The notes: generated from the letters alone by a model not told the origin. A stretch of DNA of 10,426 nucleotides from CAZYTO01 sp964650405 (GCA_964650405.1 CAZYTO010000205.1:1-10426), one strand, 5' to 3'. Positions 1 through 6,758 are shown, counted from the first letter of the stretch. Program-made: numbers and translations.

Positions 1-1
1 A

Positions 2-337
2 CACCGCCTATTGCAACTCAGTTTGCTTCGAAGATCAACCGGTAAACAGATACAGCCGGAGAACGTCGATGAGTATCGAATCACAGGCGGTGCCGTCGAA
101 GGCCCGATCCCGGTACGCCTGATCGGTCAATCGGACGAAAAGACGTTGCGGCAGAACGTGTTTGATCCGTCTGACGTCGCGCTCGACAGGATTCCGGACC
201 TGGTGAAGGAGGCCAGCGCGAAAGTCGTGCTGGAAGGGCGAAAAGAGGAGCCGAGCGTCACGATCAGGCGGAAGCTTCCGTTCGAGGAGTACGTCTCGAT
301 CGACGTCGATTACTCAGGCGTGCGCAAGAACGGTTAG
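2..337 (+). CDS. Hypothetical protein, C-terminal part (5' end outside window)
   Basis: I do not recognise this protein. The frame is open to the left edge of the window and ends at a TAG at 335-337, so at least 111 codons are visible. A TTG at 11 could serve as a start, but it has no convincing Shine-Dalgarno, so a start upstream of the window is more likely. The visible part is soluble-looking and charged, with no membrane segment or signal peptide. It has a helical-looking stretch (DLVKEASAKVVLEGRKEE) followed by an alternating, beta-like tail (SVTIRRKLPFEEYVSIDVDY). GC content at third positions is high, as expected for a real gene here. The frame stays open for 15 more codons after the TAG, which may mean the natural C-terminus has been cut short (see next entry). 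It is convergent with the receptor gene and separated from it by hairpins. Confidence 0.5.
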   Translation, partial: HRLLQLSLLRRSTGKQIQPENVDEYRITGGAVEGPIPVRLIGQSDEKTLRQNVFDPSDVALDRIPDLVKEASAKVVLEGRKEEPSVTIRRKLPFEEYVSIDVDYSGVRKNG

Positions 338-385
338 CTGCACACCGACAGGCATGGCAAGAACGGGAAGGTAGAGATCTTCTAA
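338..385 (+). other. In-frame continuation after the TAG stop
   Basis: Immediately after the TAG at 335-337 the same frame continues for 15 sense codons, reading LHTDRHGKNGKVEIF, to a TAA at 383-385. Twelve of the 15 third positions are G or C, as in coding sequence here. The residues also read naturally as a continuation of the preceding GVRKNG. This is either chance, a recent nonsense mutation, or a sequencing error. Stop-codon read-through is possible but nothing here specifically supports it. Confidence 0.3.
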
Positions 386-408
386 ACGGGCGCCTACAAC
401 CGCCAGTG

Positions 409-528
409 GGGACGGACAAGGCTGTCCGTCCCGTTGCGGCTCCTTTGGCGGATGAGCGGCTGAGGACGGACAACCTCTTGTCCGTCCTCCTCGAGCCGCA
501 CTGAGGACGGGCAGGGTTGTCCGTCCTC
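409..528. repeat. Cluster of three related hairpins (GGACGGACA family)
   Basis: Three palindromes of one family lie in 120 bp. Hairpin 1 (409-432) has a perfect 10-bp stem GGGACGGACA / TGTCCGTCCC and loop AGGC. Hairpin 2 (462-489) has a perfect 12-bp stem GAGGACGGACAA / TTGTCCGTCCTC and loop CCTC. Hairpin 3 (503-528) has an 11-bp stem with one G-T pair, GAGGACGGGCA / TGTCCGTCCTC, and loop GGGT. All three have 4-base loops of differing sequence, so the stem is what is conserved. This is the layout of a REP-like extragenic palindrome cluster between two convergent genes. No T-run follows any stem. Confidence 0.85.
503..528 (-). terminator. Possible terminator hairpin for the receptor gene
   Basis: Read on the minus strand, the third hairpin begins 4 nt after the TGA of the receptor gene and has an 11-bp GC-rich stem with a 4-base loop. 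Its position is right for transcription termination or 3'-end protection. It lacks a U-tract, so it is not a classical intrinsic terminator. It belongs to a repeated family, so a terminator role may be secondary. Confidence 0.3.
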
Positions 529-532
529 CATG

Positions 533-3331
533 TCAGAACGACAATCGCAATCCCAGCCGCGCGGCGATGGCGCCGGTGCGGATGACGGCTTTGCCGTAGT
601 TCGGGTTCACCGGTGTGGGCGAGGCGTTATCGGCTTCCTGGAAGCCCCAGCGCTCGTCGAGCAGAATGGGGCGCTGGGCGTTGAGGATGTTGAAGATGTC
701 CAGCAGGACGTTGGCCTGGATGCGGCCCGCCGGAATCGGGTAGCCGAGGTGCACGTCCGCGTCGTAATTGCTCGGCGTACGCCCCTCGGCGCCGCGCGTG
801 GTGAGGAAGAACTCGTAGCGGCCGTAGGCGTCGGAGTAGCCGTAGCGCGTCAGCGGTGTGCCGCTGCGGTAGTAGGCCGAGAGCCCGACCGACAGCTTGA
901 ACGGCGTGAAGTAGACGCCTGAGACCTTGAACTGGTGCCGCCGGTCATTCGAGAGCGGGCCCTTGTTCGTGATCGTGTTCAGGTCGCTGCCGTTGGTGAA
1001 GAAGTCGTAGTAGTCGTAGGCGGCGGAGATGTTCGGGTCGGGTCCGACGTTCGTGAACGGCGCGTACTCGCCGTCGTAGTTGCCGTCGAGCTTCGAGTAG
1101 AGGTACGAAGCCATGGCCTGCCAGTTCTCGGAGTAGCGCTTGGTAGCGTCGAGCTGGATGCCCTTGAACGTCCGCTTCGGCTTCGGCGCGGGAAGGGTGT
1201 GCGAGTAGTCGAGCGTGAAGATCTGTTTCATGATCCCGTCGCCCGGGTTGCCGATGCAGTACGTGCCGTCGTTCGCGCAGAGGAAATCTTCGATGACGCG
1301 GCCGTAGTTGCGGTAGATGCCCTTGACGCCGACGGCCACGTTCGGACGCAGCTCGTGGTCGTAGCCGATGATGTACTCGGTGAGGTACTGGTTCTTGATA
1401 TTAGGATCGGAGGGCTCGGTGAAGCCGCCCAGGATGGCCGATGACGTGCCGAAGTCGGCCTCGGCTGCGGGGTCGGGCGTGGTGCTGGTCGGGCTGTAAT
1501 TGACGATGCGGGGCTGCCGCTCGTACGAGAAGGAACGGATGACGAGATCCATGGGGATCTCTTCGTAGAATCGGCCGTAGGACCCATAGACCCGGTCGCG
1601 GTGCAGGCCGGCCGGATTCCAGACGAAGCCGAGGCGCGGTGCGTAGTCCTTCTTCATGTCGATCTGCGTCGTGCCGGACGCGTCGATGATCTGCTGGCGG
1701 TCCCAGCGGATGCCGGCGTTGACCGTCAGATCCTCGAGCGTCCAGCGGTCCTGCACGTACGCAGAGGTGACGTGATGCCGTGGCGTGGCCACGAGTGCCG
1801 AGACAGGCGCGTTGGCCACGGTCGCATCCGGCGTCGTCCAGTAGAAGTGCCGGTAGATCAGCTTGGCCGGGTGGACGGTGTTGGCGAAGACGTCGACCTG
1901 CTGGCCGCCGGACATGAACTTCGTTACGTTGGCCGTATCCCGCTCCGCCTCCAGGCCGCCCTTGATGTCGTGGTGTCCGAGGAAGCGGTCCAGCGACACG
2001 CCGAAGAACTTGCGGTCGAAGCTCTTGCTCTGGTTGAGACCGAAGCCGCCGGTCTGGAACGAATCGTTGCGTGTGTCACGATATTGGATGGCGTTGCCGG
2101 CCGCGGTGGCGGGGCCGACCGAGTTCGTCTCGCGGTGGCGCGCGCCCTGGGCGCTGAGGATCCAGGCGGAGTTGAAGCTCCCGTCGTAGCGGAGGGCGTA
2201 ATCGCGCCCGCCGAAGTCCTGCCGACCGAGGTAGGTCGACGGGTCGCCGTTGAGCGTATGGTTGCCGTCGGAGATGGCGCCGGTGTCGACGCGGGGATCC
2301 TGGAGATACGTACCGACGAGCGACTGCGACGGGGCGAGGTTGTAGGTCAGCTTCACGGAGCCGAGGTTGTTCCTCGTCTTCGCGTCGACGATCGTGCCCG
2401 GGCTGGCGCTCGTCAGGGGCAGGGCGATGCGGTTGGTGTTGTGTACGCGGTCGTACGCGCCGAAGAACCACAGCTTGTCCTTCAGGATGTAGCCGCCGGC
2501 GTCGAGGCCGTAGTCGCCCCTGGTGAATCCCTGGAGCGTGCCGCCGGTGGAGACGACGCTCTTGGCGTTGCCCTGGAACGAGTCGCGGTCGCTGTAGCCG
2601 AAGACGTCGCCCTTGAACTCGTTGCCGCCGGACTTGGTGATGACGTTGATGATGCCGCCGGTGGAGCGGCCGAACTCGGCCTCGTAGCCGCCCGTCTTCA
2701 CGTCGATTTCCTGGATGAACTCGAAGTTGAGCTCCTTGCCCTGGAAGCCGTACTCGACGCCGGTGGTGTTGACGCCGTCGATGAAGTACGAGTTCTCGGC
2801 GCCGGACGAGCCGTAGACGGTGATGGAGTCCCGCTGCTCGGTCGGATTGGCGTCGCTCGACACGCCCGGCGTGACCTGGACGATGGAGGTGTAGTTACGG
2901 CCTGTCGGCAGGGTCTCGATGGCGCGCTCGGTGAGGTTCGTTCCGAGCGCAGACGACGAGGTGTCGATGACCGGAGCATCGGCGCTGACCGTGATCTCGC
3001 TCGATACGGCGGGGGTCAGGGCGACGTCGATGGCCGCTTCCTTGCCGAGACCGACGGCGATCTTCTTCTGTCGTGTGGCGAAGCCCTGCAGCGTGAACGT
3101 GACGCTGTAGTCGCCGGGCGGGAGGAGGGGAAGGCGATAGAGACCTTCAGGGTCGGTGACCGCCGTGCGCGAGCCCTGCAATGCGGAGCTCTTCGCCTCT
3201 ACGGTCACTCCGGGAAGCGGAGCGGAGCTGCTGTCGGTCACGCGGCCGTTGATCGAGCCGGTGGTTTGCGCCGCGAGCGGCAGCGCGAGGAGCATGAGGA
3301 ACAGTACGAGGAGTTTCCGGGGGGCGGTCAT
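533..3331 (-). CDS. TonB-dependent receptor with carboxypeptidase-regulatory-like domain (Oar-like)
   Basis: This 932-residue outer-membrane receptor is a plug-and-barrel protein of the family that takes up large substrates using TonB energy; the substrate cannot be read from the sequence. Residues 1-21 form a signal peptide (KLLVLFLMLLALPLAA, then QTTG). Residues about 25-107 form a carboxypeptidase-regulatory-like beta-sandwich (INGRVTDSSSAPLPGVTV, then GLYRLPLLPPGDYSVTF). The plug spans about 110-235, with the typical ETLPTGRNYTSIVQVTPGV, FIDGVN and GGIINVITKSGGNEFKG motifs. The rest is a beta-barrel rich in aromatic/Gly strands, ending in LGLRLSF with the C-terminal Phe usual for outer-membrane barrels. 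Length and order match Oar/CarboxypepD_reg receptors, which are numerous in Acidobacteriota. The ATG at 3331 is chosen because AGGAGGT sits 4-5 nt upstream and the signal peptide begins there. It appears to be monocistronic. Confidence 0.93.
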   Translation of the reverse strand: MTAPRKLLVLFLMLLALPLAAQTTGSINGRVTDSSSAPLPGVTVEAKSSALQGSRTAVTDPEGLYRLPLLPPGDYSVTFTLQGFATRQKKIAVGLGKEAAIDVALTPAVSSEITVSADAPVIDTSSSALGTNLTERAIETLPTGRNYTSIVQVTPGVSSDANPTEQRDSITVYGSSGAENSYFIDGVNTTGVEYGFQGKELNFEFIQEIDVKTGGYEAEFGRSTGGIINVITKSGGNEFKGDVFGYSDRDSFQGNAKSVVSTGGTLQGFTRGDYGLDAGGYILKDKLWFFGAYDRVHNTNRIALPLTSASPGTIVDAKTRNNLGSVKLTYNLAPSQSLVGTYLQDPRVDTGAISDGNHTLNGDPSTYLGRQDFGGRDYALRYDGSFNSAWILSAQGARHRETNSVGPATAAGNAIQYRDTRNDSFQTGGFGLNQSKSFDRKFFGVSLDRFLGHHDIKGGLEAERDTANVTKFMSGGQQVDVFANTVHPAKLIYRHFYWTTPDATVANAPVSALVATPRHHVTSAYVQDRWTLEDLTVNAGIRWDRQQIIDASGTTQIDMKKDYAPRLGFVWNPAGLHRDRVYGSYGRFYEEIPMDLVIRSFSYERQPRIVNYSPTSTTPDPAAEADFGTSSAILGGFTEPSDPNIKNQYLTEYIIGYDHELRPNVAVGVKGIYRNYGRVIEDFLCANDGTYCIGNPGDGIMKQIFTLDYSHTLPAPKPKRTFKGIQLDATKRYSENWQAMASYLYSKLDGNYDGEYAPFTNVGPDPNISAAYDYYDFFTNGSDLNTITNKGPLSNDRRHQFKVSGVYFTPFKLSVGLSAYYRSGTPLTRYGYSDAYGRYEFFLTTRGAEGRTPSNYDADVHLGYPIPAGRIQANVLLDIFNILNAQRPILLDERWGFQEADNASPTPVNPNYGKAVIRTGAIAARLGLRLSF

Positions 3332-3335
3332 TCGG

Positions 3336-3342
3336 ACCTCCT
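3336..3342 (-). promoter_or_regulatory. Strong Shine-Dalgarno of the receptor gene
   Basis: On the minus strand AGGAGGT lies 4 nt before the ATG, a near-perfect complement to the 16S rRNA tail. It fixes the receptor start at 3331. It is the only strong Shine-Dalgarno I see in front of any gene in the window. Confidence 0.85.
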
Positions 3343-3363
3343 GATGAATTCGGTTGTGGACGG

Positions 3364-3379
3364 ACTCTACTCCAAGTAG
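3364..3379 (-). promoter_or_regulatory. Presumed -10 box and overlapping CTACT-N3-AGTAG palindrome, receptor promoter
   Basis: On the minus strand the sequence reads CTACTTGGAGTAGAGTC. A palindrome CTACT/AGTAG with a 3-base spacer (3367-3379) overlaps a -10-like TAGAGT (3364-3369). The -10 box would start transcription about 25 nt upstream of the ATG, leaving room for the Shine-Dalgarno. No clear -35 box is visible. The same palindrome in the same register occurs before the aminotransferase gene (6742-6758), which makes an operator plausible. Confidence 0.4.
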
Positions 3380-3417
3380 GGGAGTTCTACGTGGGGTGGT
3401 GATTCAGATGCTTGTAC

Positions 3418-3423
3418 TAAAAT
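3418..3423 (+). promoter_or_regulatory. Presumed -10 box of the coiled-coil gene (leaderless start)
   Basis: TAAAAT, five of six matches to TATAAT, lies 8 nt before the GTG at 3432. There is no Shine-Dalgarno between them. That spacing would put the transcription start at or next to the start codon, giving a leaderless mRNA. No good -35 box is visible 16-18 nt upstream. Confidence 0.45.
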
Positions 3424-3431
3424 GACAGACC

Positions 3432-3839
3432 GTGACGGACAGCGAGCTGACTGGATTGTTCGACCTCCTCCGCCAGGATGTGCGCGGCGAGATCGGTTCG
3501 ATGCGCGGCGAGATCGGTTCGATGCGCGGCGAGATCGGTTCGATGCGTACCGAGAACGCCGCCTTTCGCGAGGACATGCGCGCCGAGAACGCCACCTTTC
3601 GCGATGAGATGCGCGCCGAGAACACGGAGATGCGCCGTCACTTTGATGTCACGGCGGAGAGTCTCCGTCACGAAATCCGGCTCGTAGCCGAAGGTGTGCA
3701 GAACGTCGACCAGCGATTGACGCGCGAGGCCGCGGATATCCGCCAGGAGATGCGTCACGGCTTTGCAGAGATGCACGCCGCGCTCAAGTATTCACACGGC
3801 GAGCTCGATCGACGCATTCGCGTCCTCGAAGAACGCTAA
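3432..3839 (+). CDS. Small coiled-coil repeat protein of unknown function
   Basis: This 135-residue, very charged protein has no signal peptide and no membrane segment. It is predicted by eye to be almost entirely helical. After a short N-terminus (MTDSELTGLFDLLRQD), residues 18-38 are three copies of a heptad RGEIGSM. Residues 38-70 are three copies of an 11-residue unit of the type MRAENATFRDE. The remainder (about 71-135) is a less regular coiled coil (FDVTAESLRHEIRLVAEGVQ, ending ELDRRIRVLEER). The tail resembles a loose family of small bacterial coiled-coil proteins with a SELDRRI..LE-like end, none with a function I can name. The frame is closed by a TGA at 3423-3425, so GTG 3432 is the first usable start; a TAAAAT box 8 nt upstream supports it. 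It is convergent with the phosphodiesterase gene, with 15 nt between stops. Translation is likely real because the repeats keep this frame and no other encodes a sensible protein. Confidence 0.75.
   Translation: MTDSELTGLFDLLRQDVRGEIGSMRGEIGSMRGEIGSMRTENAAFREDMRAENATFRDEMRAENTEMRRHFDVTAESLRHEIRLVAEGVQNVDQRLTREAADIRQEMRHGFAEMHAALKYSHGELDRRIRVLEER
3480..3542 (+). repeat. Three 21-bp tandem repeats encoding RGEIGSM heptads
   Basis: Units at 3480-3500, 3501-3521 and 3522-3542 are identical except for the first base of unit 1 (G instead of A). Such near-perfect identity, including at synonymous positions, points to recent expansion. The 21-bp length keeps the reading frame and the coiled-coil heptad register. 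Confidence 0.95.
3543..3641 (+). repeat. Three 33-bp degenerate repeats encoding 11-residue (hendecad) units
   Basis: Directly after the heptad repeats come units at 3543-3575 (MRTENAAFRED), 3576-3608 (MRAENATFRDE) and 3609-3641 (MRAENTEMRRH). The first two are strongly alike at DNA level (ATGCGNRCCGAGAACGCC core), while the third has diverged in its second half. Eleven residues is the classical right-handed coiled-coil (hendecad) period. Confidence 0.85.
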
Positions 3840-3854
3840 CGAAGGCCGCTCTAC

Positions 3855-5456
3855 TCACCGTAGAAAGCGCGCGAGCTCCGGCTGGTTCGGATCGAGCTGG
3901 AGCGATCGCCGGAAATCGTCCTTTGCCGCCCGTTCGTCACCGAGGCAGGCCTCGGCCGTTCCACGCGATGTGTAGACGATCGCCGCATCGGGCAGGAGCG
4001 TCACCGCGCGCTGAAAGTCGGCAAGGGCGGCGCGGCAGTCGTGACGTTCCAGTGCCAGCCGTCCGCGTGTAAGCAGCCAGCGCGGCTGGTGCGGGTCGGC
4101 GTCGATGGCCGCGTCGAGCAGGGCGTTCGCACGCGTAGCGTCCGTCCCTTGGTGGCGAAGGAGATCGCTGAGGTTCCAGAGCGCGGCGGCGTTCTTGGGA
4201 TCAACGTGGAGCGCGCCTTCATACGCCGCGGCCGCCTCGTCGTCGTGGTTTTCATTGCGCAGGATCAGACCTTCGTTGTTGAACGAGCCCGCTGTGCGCG
4301 TCGAGTTGCCCGCCGGACCGTGCGAGCCTTCTCCGGCGCCGATGTACCCGAGGGCCGTGAGCTTTGCCAGCTCTTCGTTGCCGCCGGCGGAAGCCGCGGC
4401 CGGGGCGGGGGGACGGTAGCCGCGGCGGTACTCGCGGACGTCGGAAGGGAGGCCGAGCATCTCCAGCAGTCGCGGCGCGACGTCGATGACCCTCTGCGGC
4501 AGGCGCTGCCTGTACTTCGGCATCGGTCCATCCAGCTCCAGCATGTAGATATTGTCGCCGTCAGGTCCCTTCTGCGGCAGCCTCGCCAGTGCGGCCGTAT
4601 CCGCAAAGAGGAAGATCCCTTCCTCTCGGTGCCACTTCGCGGCCGTTACCGCGTTCGTGCTCGAGTCCGCGGGATGGGACGCGTCCCAATCGAAGCCGTG
4701 GTCGGAGGCGATGACGAGGTCCGCGCCTTCCCGCCGGGCCAGCTCCTGGTAGTCGCCGAGCATGGCGTCGATGCGCGCGAAGTACCGCCGCGCCACATCG
4801 CCATCCTGTCCGGCCAGGAGATGGCCGATGGCGTCCGTACCTTCGAAATAGACGATGGCCAGGTCGGGATGGTCGCGCGCAACGGCAGCGGTAGCCGCAC
4901 CGTGAATGGCCTCAGTCTCGGCGCGCACGCGTTCGAGTGCCGCGGCGGCGGAGCCGGCGCCGTTGGCGTGCAGGCTGCCATCGCGGTCGGTGAGTAACAC
5001 GCCTGGTTCGGCCGGGTACGTCGCCCACATCCCGAACACCTCGGCCCGTCTGCCTTTCGCGGCGACCATGTTCCAGAGCGCGGGGACGGCACGCTCGTCG
5101 CTGGTGATCGGTTCGAGGCTGTGCGTGATCGGGTTGAAGCGGGTGAAGTCGAGGATGCGGTGCTCGAGCGGAGAGGCACCGGTCATCATCGTCGTCCAGA
5201 CCAGCGGTGAGAGGGGAGGCTGCTGCGTGAGCAGCGGACCGCGCCGGCCATGGTGGACGAGTAGCTGCAGATTGGGCATGACGCCCGCCGCCATGAGCCG
5301 GTCGAGGTAGTGCCAGTCGGCACCGTCGAGGCCGACGAAGAGGATCCTTCGCTGGGCGCTGCTTGCTGATCGCCGTTCGCTGGTCGCCCTTCGCCCTTCG
5401 CGATGACAGCCGAGCGCAGCGGCGACGATCAACAGCGCGGCCAGCGCTCGCTTCAT
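3855..5456 (-). CDS. Lipoprotein-type phosphodiesterase/alkaline-phosphatase-superfamily protein with C-terminal TPRs
   Basis: This 533-residue protein probably hydrolyses phosphate mono- or diesters outside the cytoplasm; the substrate is unknown. Residues 1-17 look like a lipoprotein signal (ALAALLIVAAALGC, Cys17), though Ala rather than Leu at -3 makes the lipobox imperfect. Residues 18-36 are a basic Ser/Arg linker encoded by a 7-bp repeat. Residues 37 to about 345 match the type I phosphodiesterase/nucleotide pyrophosphatase fold. The expected two-metal site is visible: Asp44 (GLDGAD), Ser83 at the nucleophile position (PPLSPLVWTTMMTG), Asp208 and His212 (EGTDAIGH), Asp252-His253 (SDHGF) and His276. 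About 385-530 are TPR repeats (NNEGLILRNENHDDEAAAAY and following), a likely partner-binding surface. ATG 5456 is chosen because it starts the signal sequence and forms an ATGA overlap with the aminotransferase stop, implying translational coupling. A much longer upstream reading of this frame is antisense-like filler inside the aminotransferase frame. Confidence 0.87.
   Translation of the reverse strand: MKRALAALLIVAAALGCHREGRRATSERRSASSAQRRILFVGLDGADWHYLDRLMAAGVMPNLQLLVHHGRRGPLLTQQPPLSPLVWTTMMTGASPLEHRILDFTRFNPITHSLEPITSDERAVPALWNMVAAKGRRAEVFGMWATYPAEPGVLLTDRDGSLHANGAGSAAAALERVRAETEAIHGAATAAVARDHPDLAIVYFEGTDAIGHLLAGQDGDVARRYFARIDAMLGDYQELARREGADLVIASDHGFDWDASHPADSSTNAVTAAKWHREEGIFLFADTAALARLPQKGPDGDNIYMLELDGPMPKYRQRLPQRVIDVAPRLLEMLGLPSDVREYRRGYRPPAPAAASAGGNEELAKLTALGYIGAGEGSHGPAGNSTRTAGSFNNEGLILRNENHDDEAAAAYEGALHVDPKNAAALWNLSDLLRHQGTDATRANALLDAAIDADPHQPRWLLTRGRLALERHDCRAALADFQRAVTLLPDAAIVYTSRGTAEACLGDERAAKDDFRRSLQLDPNQPELARFLR
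5346..5401 (-). repeat. Eight tandem heptanucleotide units (GCGANNN type) inside the phosphodiesterase frame
   Basis: On the minus strand 5401-5346 divides exactly into eight 7-bp units: GCGAAGG, GCGAAGG, GCGACCA, GCGAACG, GCGATCA, GCAAGCA, GCGCCCA, GCGAAGG. Seven of eight start with GCG. The repeat encodes the linker between the lipoprotein signal and the catalytic domain. Seven is not a multiple of three, so gain or loss of one unit would shift the frame. Confidence 0.8.
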
Positions 5457-6730
5457 CGTGCGTAGGCGGCGAGCACGTTGCGGACGCGCGCCAGGCCAGC
5501 TTCGATGCCGGCCGGGGAGACGGCGCCGGCCGAGAGGCGGAACCAGCCATCTTCGCGCTTCGAGCCGAAGGCCTGGAACGGCACGACGGCGAATCCCGCG
5601 CGTTCGAGCAGGAGCTTGCGCATCTCGTCGTTCGTCTGGATCCCGCCGCGGCCGATGAGGTCGAATTGCACGGAGAGGTAGATGGCACCCTGCGGCGCGA
5701 TGGTCCGCACCGGCAGTCCGTCCGTGCGCATGGCCTCGAGGCCGTCGTGCAGCAGATCGAGCCGGAGCTGCAGCTCGCGGTGCATGTGCTCGGCGAATGC
5801 CGCGATCTCCTGCGGCTCGCCGAGGAACTTCGCCACGGCCAGTTGCTCCGCCTTCGGAGCCCAGGCCCCGACATGCCCCAGGATGTCGCGCATGCGTGCG
5901 GTGACGAAGGGCGGTGCGATTGTCCAGCCCACGCGCAGGCCCGTGGCGGCGAAGGCCTTGGAGATGCCGTCGACGAAGATCGTCCACGCCGCAGACTCCG
6001 GCACGAGCTGGGGCGGGGCGTAGTGGCGGCTGTCCCCGAAGGTGAGCTGCCAGTAGACCTGGTCCCAGAGGATGAACAGGGGGCGTTCCCCCGCGGCGGC
6101 GCGGCGGTGGTTCTCATCGACGACGAGTTGCGCGACCGCGGCGACCTCTTCGCGGGCCATGACCGTCCCGGCGGGATTCAGGGGCGTGCAGATGCAGAGG
6201 AGGCGGGCGTCGCGGATGTGGGGCCGGAGCTGCTCGGCCGTCGGCAGAAAGTTGGTCTCCGGGCCGACGACGATCTCCACCGGCACACCGCGCATCAGGT
6301 AGGTGTAATGGTTGTTGTTCCACGACGGCACCGGGTAGACGACCTTGTCTCCGGGATCGACCACCGCGGCGTACGCGGCGTAGATGATCGGCCGCGAGCC
6401 GCCGGCGATGAGGCAGGAGTCGACGCCATAGTCGAGGTGCAGGCTGTCGCGGTAGAACTGGACGACCGCTTTGCGCAGCTCCATGACCCCGTCCGATGGC
6501 GGATAGTTCGTATGCCCGGCGGTGAGAGCTTCTTCGATGAGTGCCTGCAGCCGGGGCGGGATCCGGAACTCGGTCGGGGAGAAGTCGCCGACCGTGAGGT
6601 TGCAGATCTCTTTCCCGGTGGTCTTGAGGGCGGTGATCTCGGCGGAGATGCGGAGGATCTCGGAGCCGGTCAGGCCCCGGGCGAGCTGCGAAAGGGCAGA
6701 CTCGTCCTGAAGGACGGTGGTGGTTGTCAT
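5453..6730 (-). CDS. PLP-dependent class I/II aminotransferase (aspartate-aminotransferase-like)
   Basis: This 425-residue cytoplasmic fold-type I PLP enzyme transfers an amino group between an amino acid and a 2-oxo acid; the exact substrate pair is not readable. Visible signature residues are NYPPSDGVMELR (substrate/cofactor loop, about 75-86), GGSRPIIY (about 110-117), Asn185 in CTPLNPAGT, Asp223 and Tyr226 in LWDQVYW, and the Schiff-base Lys258 in DGISKAFAATGLRVGW. The carboxylate-binding Arg398 is in WFRLSAG. Length and order are those of the aspartate/aromatic aminotransferase subgroup Ib. The frame is open further upstream to a GTG at 6811, but that stretch lies in a CTAACCA repeat and encodes no conserved sequence, so ATG 6730 (MTTTTVLQDESALSQLARGL) is preferred. 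A TAGAAT box sits 10 nt upstream and there is no Shine-Dalgarno. The TGA overlaps the phosphodiesterase ATG by 4 nt. Confidence 0.92.
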   Translation of the reverse strand: MTTTTVLQDESALSQLARGLTGSEILRISAEITALKTTGKEICNLTVGDFSPTEFRIPPRLQALIEEALTAGHTNYPPSDGVMELRKAVVQFYRDSLHLDYGVDSCLIAGGSRPIIYAAYAAVVDPGDKVVYPVPSWNNNHYTYLMRGVPVEIVVGPETNFLPTAEQLRPHIRDARLLCICTPLNPAGTVMAREEVAAVAQLVVDENHRRAAAGERPLFILWDQVYWQLTFGDSRHYAPPQLVPESAAWTIFVDGISKAFAATGLRVGWTIAPPFVTARMRDILGHVGAWAPKAEQLAVAKFLGEPQEIAAFAEHMHRELQLRLDLLHDGLEAMRTDGLPVRTIAPQGAIYLSVQFDLIGRGGIQTNDEMRKLLLERAGFAVVPFQAFGSKREDGWFRLSAGAVSPAGIEAGLARVRNVLAAYAR

Positions 6731-6740
6731 GTGGGAGGTG

Positions 6741-6758
6741 ATTCTACTGCGAGTAGAA
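6741..6758 (-). promoter_or_regulatory. Presumed -10 box and palindrome of the aminotransferase promoter
   Basis: A perfect 7-bp inverted repeat TTCTACT-GCG-AGTAGAA occupies 6742-6758. On the minus strand it reads CTACTCGCAGTAGAATC, and TAGAAT (6741-6746) is a five-of-six match to the -10 consensus. It ends 10 nt before the ATG, so the transcript would have almost no leader. A TTGCCA (6767-6772) lies upstream, but its 20-bp spacing is too long for a good -35 box. The palindrome matches that at 3367-3379. Confidence 0.45.

Noticed and set aside
409..528. Classical rho-independent terminators
   Set aside because: The stems are good but no T-run follows in either direction. They are better described as a palindrome family with a possible terminator role.
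1601..3379. Long plus-strand open frame (592 codons) opposite the receptor gene
   Set aside because: Its translation is Val/Arg/Glu/Ala-rich with no recognisable motif. It mirrors the codon pattern of a clear receptor on the other strand, as expected at high GC.
3851..3863. Third CTAC-N5-GTAG palindrome
   Set aside because: It lies across the 3' end of the phosphodiesterase gene, does not fit the full CTACTNNNAGTAG form and is not upstream of a start, so probably chance.
5457..5987. N-terminal extension of the phosphodiesterase upstream of 5456
   Set aside because: It overlaps the aminotransferase coding region, gives an Arg/Pro-rich non-conserved peptide, and would bury the lipoprotein signal.
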